Shown here piece by piece: positions 45,501-56,737 of a stretch of 64,000 nt of DNA; the first letter of the stretch is position 1, and every line of letters begins with the position of its first letter. The notes below the pieces were generated by a model. It did not search any database. It was not told the origin of the DNA and was given only the letters and a program-made list of their open reading frames with translations. Both the position numbers and the translations under genes were made by a program. The stretch is from Straminergon stramineum (lineage: Eukaryota > Streptophyta > Bryopsida > Hypnales > Calliergonaceae), in assembly GCA_963920665.1 (NCBI GenBank), contig OY987265.1, positions 22,387,001 through 22,451,000 of the forward strand, read 5' to 3'.

Positions 45501-48469
45501 GGATAGAAGCCAGCAGTGTACTATATTTCTTGTAATAATCAGTTGGAAGAGTGCAATGGAAAATCAAGCGAATCCTTCGGCATTCCGAATCGGGACACAA
45601 CACTTTCAGAGGTTGTCAGTTCATCGCAAAGTAAATGATCATATCCGTTACAGTATTGGCAGAATTCATATTTAATGGACAAAATGGACCAATTTTGAGA
45701 GCCCAACTAAAGCTGAAACAACCGCAAATCTATAACTACCACAGTTTCTAAAGCTAAGGACACTTGAACATCACATTGTGGACCCCAGTTCTGGATACCT
45801 ACACAGAACATTTGGCCCACTGAAAAGCACCAACTTCTAGAAAAGGAGGCATAAAATGACACCTTTACAATCACACCACCCACCTTTCTCGAGGTTTCAA
45901 TTCTTTAATGACACTCCAGGTGTTGTTTTAATAAGGTTTTGTAAAAAAAAGTCAGTTTCATTAAATTCCATGCGCCAAAATTCCTAATGACCTATTTAAC
46001 AAATCTCTTTCATTAAATGCAGGTTATGTCACAAATACATCCGTCAAACTGTCACATTCTCTTCTCATCTCCAAATTTTTCATTCATTTGTTCTTGCTAA
46101 ACCCTATTGACATCCAAACATAGCCTTGATGAAACCCGGGGAAACCATGCAGCATGATGAAAGCTTTTTTTGCTGTTGCTGGATTATACCAGCCTCCATT
46201 CTAGAATTGGATTAAACTCAGATGACCTTGGAGGATGTACTTACCCTCAACGACGAGAAGAAGATGGGTTGCTGCAACTTGATATCAAACGAGGGGATGA
46301 TAACGTGTGTCAGCATATCCCTGAGAAACATGTCTTCATGGAAATACTTCGCCAACAGATCCTCCAGACCTTGTGGATCGTACTTCGGCCCTGACAAAGC
46401 TTTCAGATTCCTCCGAATGTTACCAAGAGGACCCCTGCCAACAACAAACGGATTAAAAATTAATCCCCAATCGATCTGACAGTCTGACTGAGACCCTGTT
46501 TCAAAAGAATTAACAAGCCTTCTAGAATTGATGCACGTCTAGAACTTGCGAAAATCAATTTTCTAATGGACAAGATGAAACTACACAGCCATGCTAAGAT
46601 CTAGACCTGGCTTGTGGAAATATTTTGCTGGCGTAGTTCTTGTAGAAGTCCATGATCTCGGCCGCGGTGAACATAGGTCGTTTCGGTTTCTCTCGACTAG
46701 GCGTGGTCAACATCGCCGAGATCAACCCACCGGTGCTAGTTCCCGCTATCAAATCGAAGTAATCCACAATGCGCACATCTGGACCATCCAATTCCTGCAA
46801 TAACCAACAATAATCCCCATTAGAGTCCTAATCTCGATCGAAAATCTAAGTTAGGTTTCGATTGGCATTCAATATCCCCATTAGAATCCTGATACAATTC
46901 GAAAATCTGACTACGGGTCTGACCGGCGTTCTGTCTGCTCACATTCAATATATATGGATCGCACGATGGACCGTCAATTTTGTGAAATTGTGCGATTCTA
47001 GGCGCAAAACATTGTGACATACACCTACACTAAGCTACAGAAACTAGGACTGGAGTCGATTTCCGTTTCAGACCGCACATCCTCAAAATCTGTTACCTCC
47101 CTTACTTCTGTTATACCCCCTTTAAAACTAACCTAACCTCTTCGTGTCTGGGAACGTGGAATTCTGCCCATCTAACGATATTGATACTATTGGCCATTTT
47201 CCAATTGCCAAAACTTTGATGCACAAGAGATGCTAGCTCAGCTGCTAGGGAGGTCATTTTCGTAATGCCAAGCTTGAATATAAAGGCAATTGCGTCAATC
47301 TCTAACTGGCTAGTTAGACAAAAGTTAAACCTGTAACCCTTTTCCTCAAATATGAACCCTTTATCAACTAGTAAGAACTAAGAACATTTGAGATTCAATG
47401 AAATGACATGGCATTCTGTCAACAACTTTCTCTTGCACGCCATCTGGTCCATAACAAACTTTTATGATCACATTATTTAACATAACCTAAAAATCCTCAG
47501 AACAAGATTCTATTTTCACATTACAGGACATAACCTCGAATTCTCAACGATTGGACCTTGTTCAATATTTCTCCATCCAGGATTTCAAAAGGACACTGTA
47601 ACGCCAAACAAGGACAAGATTCTGAGACATGAGCATGCTCTCTACATCGGTACATCCAATACAAGCTCGCCACCTCAACAGAAGCTGCATTGATATCATC
47701 GAAGGGGCATCTGCTTTACCAAAATCACAAAAAGAACAGGTATAGAATCGGGAACCTTCGCTGCAAGATGTCCCGATTCTACATTCTAATCCTGCCATTG
47801 CCATGAATTCATATCGTGTTTCGAGGCCGCAAAGCTAAAGGTGAGAATAGATGACCTGCAGGTCATCAAGTCCATAGCGAGGTTGCAATTTCATATTACT
47901 AGACATAGGCTCGTGTTCAATAACTCTCAATCCAGGATCTCAAAAAACACTGTAACTTAAAACAAGAACAAAATTCTCAGAGCTAATCATGCTCCCCATT
48001 CCATATCCAATGCAAGCTCGCCACCTCAGCAGAACCTGCATTGATATCATCGAAAGAGTATCTCCTGTAACTTTACTAAAATCACAAGAAACCTCCCATT
48101 CGATTGAATGCATATCGTGTTATCAGGCAGCAAAGCTCAAGGTGAGATCGAACGGATGACCTGCAGGCACGCTTCCAGTTGTAGAAGGATGGTTGCCGGG
48201 ATGACTCCCCGGACCCCGCCCCCATCGATGCTGAGGATGGTGACTCTTTTTCCGCTATCCCCGGCCGGCTCGGTGGCATAGAACTTCCCCGGCGTGCCTT
48301 CGTGCTTCCGCCCCAACGACATACGGTTAGGCGTTTTCTGCGCCTTGGGCCACTGGTGCTTCAGGTGGCGGACGGGGGACGAAGGCGCAGGGGAGACGAA
48401 CCAGGACTTGGAGAATAGCCCCTTCTTCGGCCGCTGCCGAGGCTCCATTACAGCCACCTCCTCCTTCAT
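42596..48469 (-). CDS. Patatin-like phospholipase (pPLA-II type), eight exons, long C-terminal tail
   Basis: Exons in order of transcription: 48161-48469, 46607-46794, 46245-46434, 45222-45392, 44527-44601, 43842-44063, 43306-43481, 42596-43208. All junctions have GT..AG and phases agree; the total is 1944 bases, 647 residues. The patatin domain starts near residue 75: DGGGVRG at 82-88, GTSTGG with nucleophile Ser123, [13 protein letters not shown], and IDGG with catalytic Asp278, so the Ser-Asp dyad is intact. Expected activity is acyl hydrolysis of membrane lipids. The first 70 residues are Lys/Arg-rich, and the last exon adds about 190 low-complexity residues (Pro/Ala/Lys-rich, then Ser/Tyr-rich) absent from the intronless paralogue at 29963-31234. 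The first ATG (48469) has a modest context; the ATG at 48448 (MEPRQR) has a better one. Intron 1 contains a duplicate of its own donor region. Confidence 0.92.
47500..48166 (-). repeat. Intron 1 tandem duplication including the splice donor
   Basis: Two diverged units of about 300 bases lie at roughly 47500-47865 and 47883-48166. They share CAAGCTCGCCACCTCA, GCATTGATATCATCGAA and the donor block. The authentic donor is at 48160; the copy keeps CTGCAG|GTCATC at 47855, followed by the same TCACCTT.AGCTTTGC context. Confidence 0.88.
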
Positions 48470-48479
48470 GGGGGACTCC

Positions 48480-49280
48480 GATCCGGACTCTAATTCATGC
48501 AGAAACCAACCAAGCCAGCGATTCCAATCTCGCGTAGTTCTAGAAAGCTAACTGGTGGTAGCTAGACACGCCGATGAACGCGCGCCTTCCTTACAATAGA
48601 CCATCAAAACCTCAGATTGGACATATCCTTCAATGTAAGAGTCGAAGAGAGCTTCCGCAATTTCTAGTAATACACCGCTAGAATCTAGACGAAAATTTTA
48701 ACCTTCAAGATTGCCTACAGCCTACAGGAAGCTGCGCAGAGAAATTCAGACATGTGCGCTTGCTGTACACCCCAGTGGCCTCCAAAATCAGAGGGGACAT
48801 GTCCTTCACTGTAAACAATCGAAGCGAGCTACTCACCGCACTTGCTAGTCAAAAACTGCCAAAATCTATCACGAAATTCAATAATTCAAGATGACCTACA
48901 GAGAGCTGCGCAGAGAAATTCCGACAAGTGCTCTAACTTCCAGTACAACCCACTGGCCTCCCAAAATCAGAATGGACATGTCCTTCAATCTAAAGATTCG
49001 AATTGAGCTACTCACCACCCTTGCTAGCCAAAAACCGCCACAGTCTACAACAATAATAATTCGTGTAGACTAGCAACCGAGAGCTGTACAGCACTGAGAA
49101 TTTCAGATCGACCAGTGCTCAAGTTCCAGTACAGCCCATTAGTTGGCTCCAAACTCAGAATGGACGTGTCTACCTTAACAACGGTACAACTCGCCGCGAG
49201 CTACGTATGATCGATACTATCCACACTTGCTAGTCAGAAACCGCCATAATCTACAAGAACAACATAATGTAACACTGAAG
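48480..49280 (-). repeat. Four tandem units upstream of the patatin-like gene
   Basis: Units of about 175-187 bases carry the phrase GGACATGTCCTTCAATCTAA (variants near 48619, 48794, 48974 and 49161), followed by GAGCTACTCACC and CTTGCTAGTC. They occupy the promoter or 5' leader of the minus-strand gene. No clear TATA box was found. Confidence 0.85.
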
Positions 49281-49935
49281 GACTGGAGATATGCAGAGAG
49301 GTGCGGTGCTCTGCACTCCAAGCTAGCGGCTGTCCACGGAACGCAGTTCTAAGGAGGTGTCGCTCAACGGTTCAAGTCAACAGGAGGGGTGGCATGAAGT
49401 TGACTGGTACGCATGTGGACGTGAAAACACTGTGCTACGGTCCTCTGGTGGTGAGGCCCACTCTGTTTTCTAAAAGCAGCTGTAAGTTAAGTTCTGGAGT
49501 GCTTATTTTGTGAAGGCGGAGTGATGAAAGAAGGAGCATCCGGTGTAGGCCGGAGTGGCTGGTCCTTTTGTTGCATGAAAGTGGCAGACTGGCAGTGATG
49601 AAACCTCTAATTATGGGACCTTGATGCTGGGCAGGCAAACAGGTGGACGTTGGGACAAAGCAGTGGCAATGCCTGCGTGGTTGGTTCTGAGGTCCCCTCC
49701 GGTTCCTAGACCTCCCAGTTCCCCAATGGCAACTGGCCCTAAAGCCTGTGCTAATGGAGGGAAGGGCCTCACTAAGTTAATTCCGCTCTCTCGGGGTGCG
49801 TTTCGGGGCAGCTTTGCAGTTGGGATACAGGAAGAGATTGGAGAGGAAGGTGAGAAGGCGGCTGGCCGGGTTGGAAGTTAACATTGCTGTACTAGGCAGG
49901 GTTGGAAGTTCTTAGGCACAATAGCCAGCGATCAT
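49281..49935. other. Compositionally distinct segment of unknown origin
   Basis: Much less AT-rich than its surroundings (for example GGTCCCCTCCGGTTCCTAGA near 49692). Several short open frames overlap and none is recognisable. It could be a solo LTR, a piece of a gene, or inserted foreign DNA. It stops at a TTAA-flanked element. Confidence 0.35.
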
Positions 49936-49939
49936 TTAA

Positions 49940-50659
49940 CCCTTAAAAAAAGGACGGACTGGTGACCGTGGAAATCAGCCCTTTTGGAACCGTGTGACAT
50001 CATCTACTTTAAAAAATCCAGAAATATTCGTTGGAGGTCAAATTATTGTACAATGGAAGATCTCCCCTTTCCACATAAAATTTTGAGGATGAATAGTTGT
50101 TATTCTATCCCACACAAAAAGATGCTTTGTCATTCATCAATCACACACTAAACATCCATGTTGATGTTTATGGGTTAAACAACACCGAGGACGTTTCTTG
50201 TCATGTGGATGACAAAGAATCTTCCTACTCACTTATCAAGAAAGTAATCCCTCATTGCTTCTTCAGTACTCCTACTGCAATATTGTTTCAATGGGGTTAG
50301 ATTATAATATTGAAAGTATATTGTTGCAGTACTCCAAATAGTATTGCAACAATATATTTTCATTGCATATAATTATTGCATTCCCATTGAAAGTACATTG
50401 TTTGCAGTACTACAACTACATGTTTTCAATATTTTATCATGACCCTGTTGAAACAATATTGCAACAATAGGGGGCTTTTTCCTAATGAGAGTATGTAAGA
50501 CAAAAATACAATTGCTCATTCTAGGAATTTTGTGCTGAAAGGAGAGATCTTGCACAATAGTTTGACCTCCAATGAGTATTTTTTATTCTCTTAAGATAAA
50601 TGATGTCACACAGTTCCAAAAGGGATGATTTCCAAGGTTACAAGTTTGTCTTTTAAGGG
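49940..50659. mobile_element. TTAA-flanked element with long terminal inverted repeats
   Basis: Begins CCCTTAAAA and ends TTTTAAGGG between TTAA at 49936-49939 and 50660-50663. The two ends are diverged inverted repeats for about 150 bases (CCCTTTTGGAACCGTGTGAC at left matches, reverse complemented, CCCTTTTGGAACTGTGTGAC at right), making it largely a foldback. The centre also contains inverted GCAATATTGTTTCAA segments. No coding region. Confidence 0.82.
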
Positions 50660-50663
50660 TTAA

Positions 50664-51922
50664 GAGTTGATTGCCTTTTTCGGGGAAACTAAATTTCTTG
50701 AAACAATTTTCAGTAAATTTCTATAGGAAGATAAATGGAATTGGCATCTAACCCAAGTCATATCACATTTTTTGGACCTTCATGGAATGAGTTACAATTT
50801 TTTTGAGTTGAAACACAGTGGTCACTATAAACAACCACCTCTTCAAATGCACACTTTTTGTACATTGAAGAAAGCAAAATGTACCTTTGTGTCATGATCA
50901 CTTCTAGAGCATGGGTGCTTTTGTAGCAAACTACCTTATGGCGTGGGCATTGTTTCTTTGCAACAAATTCTTATTTGTTTTACTAGTGCAATTTGATATT
51001 TTGTCTTCCAAACAACCACAATGCTCAAAGCATAAGGAATCTCCATCATCACTAAGCCAATGAACTTTTTGTAGAAGAAAAAGAAGTTTTGGCAGAGTTG
51101 TTGTCCCTGACAAAATTAATTGCAATCTTCGACATTCCAAAGGGAATATTTTGGAAATGTCAAGCATTTGTTGCAAACTTTTCATCCAAGAAACATTGAG
51201 TTGGGTTTGTTTGACTTACTATTGGACAAGTGATGCTTTTAGTAAATGAATTTGTCGTAGATGGAGGGAATTGAAAGGGTTAGCTAATAGGCTTATGAGA
51301 TCTACTTATCAACAAGAGAATTTTTTCAACCATAGGTCTTACTAGAAAAAAAATTGTTCTTCATTGAGAGGTTGTGACTTCATCTCCTTCTTTATTTGCA
51401 ATACCCATTTGCAAATATGTCAAGGTAGATTGTATACATAATAGTCCTAAATTCTCATGCACAACTTTGGACACGTATAGGCATATTGTATTATGGTGAA
51501 CCTTGACATTGGATATGTGCAACTTTAGTAATATGTATAGGAATCATGAGCATCAAAATGTCTCACAAGACAGCTTTTGTAATTTAGTTATATCAAATTT
51601 AAAGTATCAAAAAATTAGATGAAGATCTCATTAAATAAATGAGATGTAGAAAATGTTAGGTTGCATATTTATTGAAAAGATTTACAATATACATGAAGAA
51701 TTGAAACAACTATCTATAATTTTAAAAATACATACAAGAAGTTCCCTCCAATTAAAATTGAAATTCATTCTCAACATTTTATTAAAAGTACTAAAAGTTG
51801 AGTAGTTTAGCCTATGCTACCTATATTAAAAAAACCCATATAATTAGGCCTCTAATGATATTATTTTCATTAAAAAAATATTTATTTCATGTATATAATT
51901 ACATTTTTGGTTTCCATGTTAA
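50664..51922. other. Dispersed repeat DNA, no gene
   Basis: About 50664-50800 matches 40838-40990 and about 51600-51918 matches 39640-39944 with many differences. Nothing coding is recognised. Confidence 0.6.
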
Positions 51923-52585
51923 CTCTGAAATGCCTAGGCCTTTTATGAGCTTCTTGAAATTTGTTCTAAATTTGACTAAAAGCCAAGAAAAAAGCCAACA
52001 TTTTGACAAGTTTCATCGATTTTTTTTAATTATTACCAAACAAACTCAAACTAGACTTGTTAGAGATTATATAGGGAAAAAATAAACATATCACTTAAGG
52101 TTTGAAAGATTCATAATTTTTCATCACAAGGGTCTTAAGACTAGGAAAAGAAATTTGAAGTCTTTCAGTCAATCAATCCTCTTTTCACATGTCAAATCTA
52201 GATTTGACATTACTCAAAAAAATATGAGGTTAAAGGTCATAACATGTGTAACCCCAATCATTTTACAACTTCTCAAAAATCAACTCTACAATTTCTTGAA
52301 ATGAATTTTTATTGTGATTTTTTCTCCAAGATCTTTTGTATATGAGGCTCATTTCTAGTGTCCTTCAACACTATAAAATCAAGATTTGCAATGGCCCCCA
52401 TTGTACAAAATCTTGAATAGAAAAATCGAAGTCATCCATTTTCAAAATCAGATTCTTGATGCTAAAACTAAGCTTCAAAAATAAATTTCAAAAACACAAA
52501 CTACTAAAAATAGTAACTTGATGAGGTTTTATTTAACTTCAAAGTTTTGTTGATACCTAAATTTGGTGCCTTGGGTATTCAGAGG
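51923..52585. mobile_element. TTAA-flanked element with a paralogous empty site
   Basis: Flanked by TTAA at 51919-51922 and 52586-52589; termini CTCTGAAATGCC and, reverse complemented, CCTCTGAATACCC. The sequence on either side (ACATTTTTGG..ATG before, ATA.GATACAAGA.TTTTCTAC after) matches 39925-39970 as one uninterrupted stretch with one TTAA. The insertion therefore duplicated exactly TTAA. It has no coding capacity. Confidence 0.85.
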
Positions 52586-52856
52586 TTAAATATGATACAA
52601 GAGTTTTCTACATAAAAACCAAATATATCCCTTGAAATTGGACTAAAGTGAATTATCAGTGATTATAATTATGGCCATATAATACTAGAGTTGTGTATCC
52701 TTGACACTATATTATGGAGAAATTTCTAAAAAATTGATTAGTGCAAGAAGAATGGGGAACCTAAAAATTTGGGTTGTATATGCAATTTGTCTTTAATTCC
52801 TTTTTTCTCATTGGCACTATAATTCAAATTTGTGTTTATATCCATAATTCTATTAA

Positions 52857-53754
52857 CCCCTAAATGACTACAAAGCCTACTTTGGATGTTTTGAGAACCT
52901 GGGTGGACTTTGCTAACTTTATAATTTAAAAGTTTTGCATGAATTTTTTTGGATGGAAGCTACTCATCACAATATACATGTGAAGCTTTTTTCATGTCAT
53001 TCTTATTAATATTGCAAAATTTTAAAGTTTTTTTTAATTTCAATGTCAAACTAGGCAACAAAAATTTACTCTAAATTTATTTTAAATATTTTTTGGGGAT
53101 TTTATAGATTGATAACTACTCAAAAAAATGAACTATTAAATTCCAAATAAGGAGGTAAAAGATATGAGGAGTTTTAATTTGTAGGCAATAATGAAGGTAG
53201 AAAAAACATACAAATTTGTCTTTTGCTCTCAATTTTGACAATTTCCAAATTAAAATTAGAATATAGGATATTAATTTTTTACTATAACATTTTTTCCATT
53301 GCAATTAAATTTTTTTATTTTTTTGTAAAAATTATTGGCATATTAGATATCTTTTCATTTAGTACGATCTTCTACTTTACAATTTTTTTAAAAATGAATA
53401 TGAAAGCTTATGGTTAAGAAAAAAAAATTCTCAAGTTTTAAACCTCTTTTCCAATATATTGTCAAAATGTCCAAGTTATAGGACATATGAGTTGCTTTCA
53501 AAAAATGCTAGAAGACAAAACTACACCTTTTGGAAGGCTAGGAAAGCTTACATTTTGAAGTTTAGGTACATTGAACTTACAATTGATGGGGATATTTGCT
53601 CTAAAAATTTTGGACAATGAAATCTAACAAGTCAACTATAAGATCCTACCTATGGATTTGTTAAAAAAATAATTGTTAATGAAGATTTTGACCTTGTTTT
53701 GGGGATGAGTAATTTGAAGCATTTTGGGGCCTATACACAATGGTCCATTAGGGG
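52857..53754. mobile_element. TTAA-flanked non-autonomous element
   Basis: Begins CCCCTAAATGAC and ends CCATTAGGGG between TTAA at 52853-52856 and 53755-53758. The terminal repeats are short (CCCCTAA). The interior is AT-rich with no coding region. Confidence 0.68.
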
Positions 53755-53758
53755 TTAA

Positions 53759-55292
53759 AAAGTACCTAAGAAAATTGATGAGGCTAATTTGAACCCTTAC
53801 AAGTGAAAATAAACAAAAATTCTCATTCCAATTTGACATTTCATCAAATACATGGATTTCCATGTATACTATAAATGTCATTCATTCTATAAGATTGAAC
53901 TAAGGATGTAATATCATTAAAAGCATTAAGCACTCAATGCTCTAACATCCATATTATAGATGGTCAATAGAGTAATTGAAATTGGAAATTATTGTGAACT
54001 TCTTTAAAAAAAATTCATATCCAATAAAAATAATTTTTTTTAAATATAAAAAAAACCCACCATTGTTGTATATTAAGGTAGCCAACCCATTTCCAACCAC
54101 TTAAGCAATTGTGCTATTTGGAACATAGGTTTTTTGAAAAAAGAATTTTTTTCATGTGCAAAAATAGAATTTAGAAGGATTGCATATTTTTTTCACAATT
54201 TTATTATACAAAATTTAATTACTATGAATTTTTTAGTGGAAGATTCTCTTTGACCTATAATGGTGGTATAGAGCTTTCTATTTGTGACCATATGCTAATT
54301 GCATAATCGACCAAGGGTTGGTTGCAATATTGAGAGCCTTGCAACTAGTCATAATATGACACAACTACTCCAGGAATTGCACCACAACTTCACGGAAAGA
54401 AAACATCCTATATATTGGAAAGGGGGGTGGGTGATTAGAAATGGGTTGGCTACCTTGTAGTTTATAACATCAAATAATATACTAAATTTATTGTCCTACT
54501 ATAAAATTAGAAAATCAACAACCATGATTATAGGCTCAAAGTTCATGTTGATATAAAACATTGAAAGTTACCAATTTTTCAAAATTTCTAGTTGGAGTAG
54601 AAACCACACTTTGTAAGCTTCATTTCTTCAGTTGGATTCAAATTTAAAAAAACATCAGTTTTATGGCTAAAATTCACATCAAGAATAAAATAGCAATCAA
54701 TGACCAAAATACACTACAAGGGTGACCAATGAATTAAACATCTATTTCTTTAAGAAAAGTCGATAATACCTGAATGAAAGAATTTGCAATACTATTGAGT
54801 GAAAATGTACTCCAAGAACTTTGAGGAAAAGAAATTGGATGAGAAAACATTTTTTTTTTCCATCCTACAAACTTATTACAATACAGTAGATCAAAGGACG
54901 TTTTGTGTCCTCATCAGTATTTCAGCATCTCATCCGTTGAACAATTCTTTAGTGAATTTGTTGAACATCCTGGCGTGTTTCCCTGTCAGATTGACACGTT
55001 GCATTTTCAATGAGTTCGGGATTTGGGGGGACCATGACTGTCAGTAACTTATGTCACGTACCTCTCTTCGTCAACGAAACCTTCTTTTCGTTAGCGAAAA
55101 ATATCATCGTCGACGGGGACGGAGACTTGGTCCGACCCTTCACCTCAATTCCACGTCTGAATGCCATCGTTGGATTGCGCCGAGTTTTTGGAGAAAACCG
55201 GTTTGTGTGCGATGACGAATTCCGTGTTTCCGTGAAGTTCCACTCCGGAGTTTTGAAAATTAGGGTTTGGAGTGGAGCAGTTGTCCCGAACG
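53759..55292. other. Spacer and upstream region of the GET2-like gene
   Basis: AT-rich with no gene up to about 54.85 kb. Near 53.92 kb a fragment (AAGCACTCAATGCTCTAACATC) resembles the left end of the B-type TTAA element. From about 54.9 kb composition becomes less AT-rich and probably holds the promoter and 5' leader of the gene at 55293; no TATA box is obvious. Confidence 0.5.
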
Positions 55293-56737
55293 ATGAGCAG
55301 TGCCAAGGAGCTCCGCGAGGCTCGCCGTCGCAAGATTCTGGAGCGAGGGGGCGATCGCCTTGCGTACATTACCGGCCAGGTGAAGGTGTTGCCGCCCGTG
55401 GAGCCCAGTGAAGCTGTCGCCAGTCCTCCCGGGGAATCGGGGCTCAAGTCGCTCTCCATCGCCGGGGAGCTTCCGTCTTCCAGCGAGGGTAAGAATTCCT
55501 GTCTTCTCCGCATGTTCGACTGTTGATTGTCACGTGTGAGGCTGTTTTAATCTGAGATTTTTTATTGTCACATGTTCGGCAGTTTGTGCGCAGGTTGAGT
55601 GGTTACGTGGCTTATTTCAAATTTAGGGTTTAGTCGTGAATTGAGCTCTTGTTGTCTCACGTGCTGTATTGATTGTGCCCTGTGCGTCAATTTTTTGGAG
55701 ATTCTGTTTGTAGATCTGTTGAAGAGGTGCAGTGTTACAAACATTAGGTTTTCTGGGACTTCGGGCAATTTCGGTAGATGATTCTTGTGTTTGTTGGAGA
55801 GGGAGAGAGTTTTATTTCCTGTGGCATGGTATTGCCAGAATTTGAAGTTTAGGCTGACGCCAATCTCCTCACTTCAATGTGTCTAGGCTGTATATCATCG
55901 TCTTCCTTTCTACTATCGATGTCATGTTTTTGGTTCTCCTTAATACCAATTAGTATGCATTTTACCAGTTGGTATTTCCTTCCACATAATCGTTTTTGGC
56001 TATGGAATCCAGTAAAACTTACCTTTATGCTGCGTGCAGGTCTTTCTCCTATGATTAGCTCTGCTTACGACATAAATAACCTTTCTAAGAAACTCTCCGG
56101 CGTTAGAGAAGAGTTGCAGTCTCTCGATTCAGCGCCAGAAGAAACAACACCACTGCTGCCACCCTCTCCAATCCCTGCACCCGCACTTTCTACTTCGCAG
56201 CAGCAGGAAGATACTGCTCCACCAGTTATCAGCAAAACAGCCACTTCACCTCAAACCAGGACGAGTTTCAACTATGCCACATTAGTTAAGTCAATTGAGC
56301 AGAGTTTATTGATCCGAGCAATTCTCGCGTTTGTTATCGGCTTAGCACTCGTGATTCAATGGACGTACTCAAAATGCCAGTATGCATCGGCGTTCGGAAG
56401 TCAGAATTATATCCTCAGCTGGCCAATATTTCTGATAGTCATTACTGACGTCACGGTAGTGTTAGGTGCGCTCCTCCTGGACTCTGTGAAAGTTTCCCCT
56501 GCCGCTAACAAGATGAAGCTTGATAGAGGAGGTTTGGCAGAGTTCCGAGACGCTAGGATGGATCAGATGTTGGCGTTGACCTCGCAGCTGGAAGGGGCGT
56601 TAGACTTGGGGTTGTTGGTAACCAAAGCCAGCAGCGGACTCATTTCTGACATCTCTCTCTATTTGGTCACAGTGATTTGTGCAGTATCCATAACACAGCA
56701 CTTTCAGACGGCGCTTTGTACATATATGAGTAGATGA
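55293..56737 (+). CDS. GET2: GET2/CAML-like tail-anchored protein insertion receptor subunit
   Basis: Two exons, 55293-55488 (donor GAGG|GTAAGAA) and 56040-56737 (acceptor GCGTGCAG), join within a Gly codon to give 297 residues. The start MSSAKELREARRRKILERGG carries the Arg-rich helix typical of GET2/CAML, known to bind the GET3 ATPase; DRLAYITGQ follows, as in plant homologues. A long flexible Pro/Ser-rich linker runs to about residue 145. Three hydrophobic segments follow at about 155-175, 190-213 and 268-290, fitting three ER membrane helices with a cytosolic N-terminus. With GET1 it would form the ER receptor that releases tail-anchored proteins from GET3. The frame extends upstream only through a GTG; the ATG at 55293 is chosen because the basic motif follows at once. 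Length and layout fit the family. Confidence 0.88.

Noticed and set aside
54800..55411. Open frame of 133 codons before and across the GET2-like start
   Set aside because: It is in a different phase from the conserved RRRKILERGGDRL peptide and corresponds to promoter and leader DNA.
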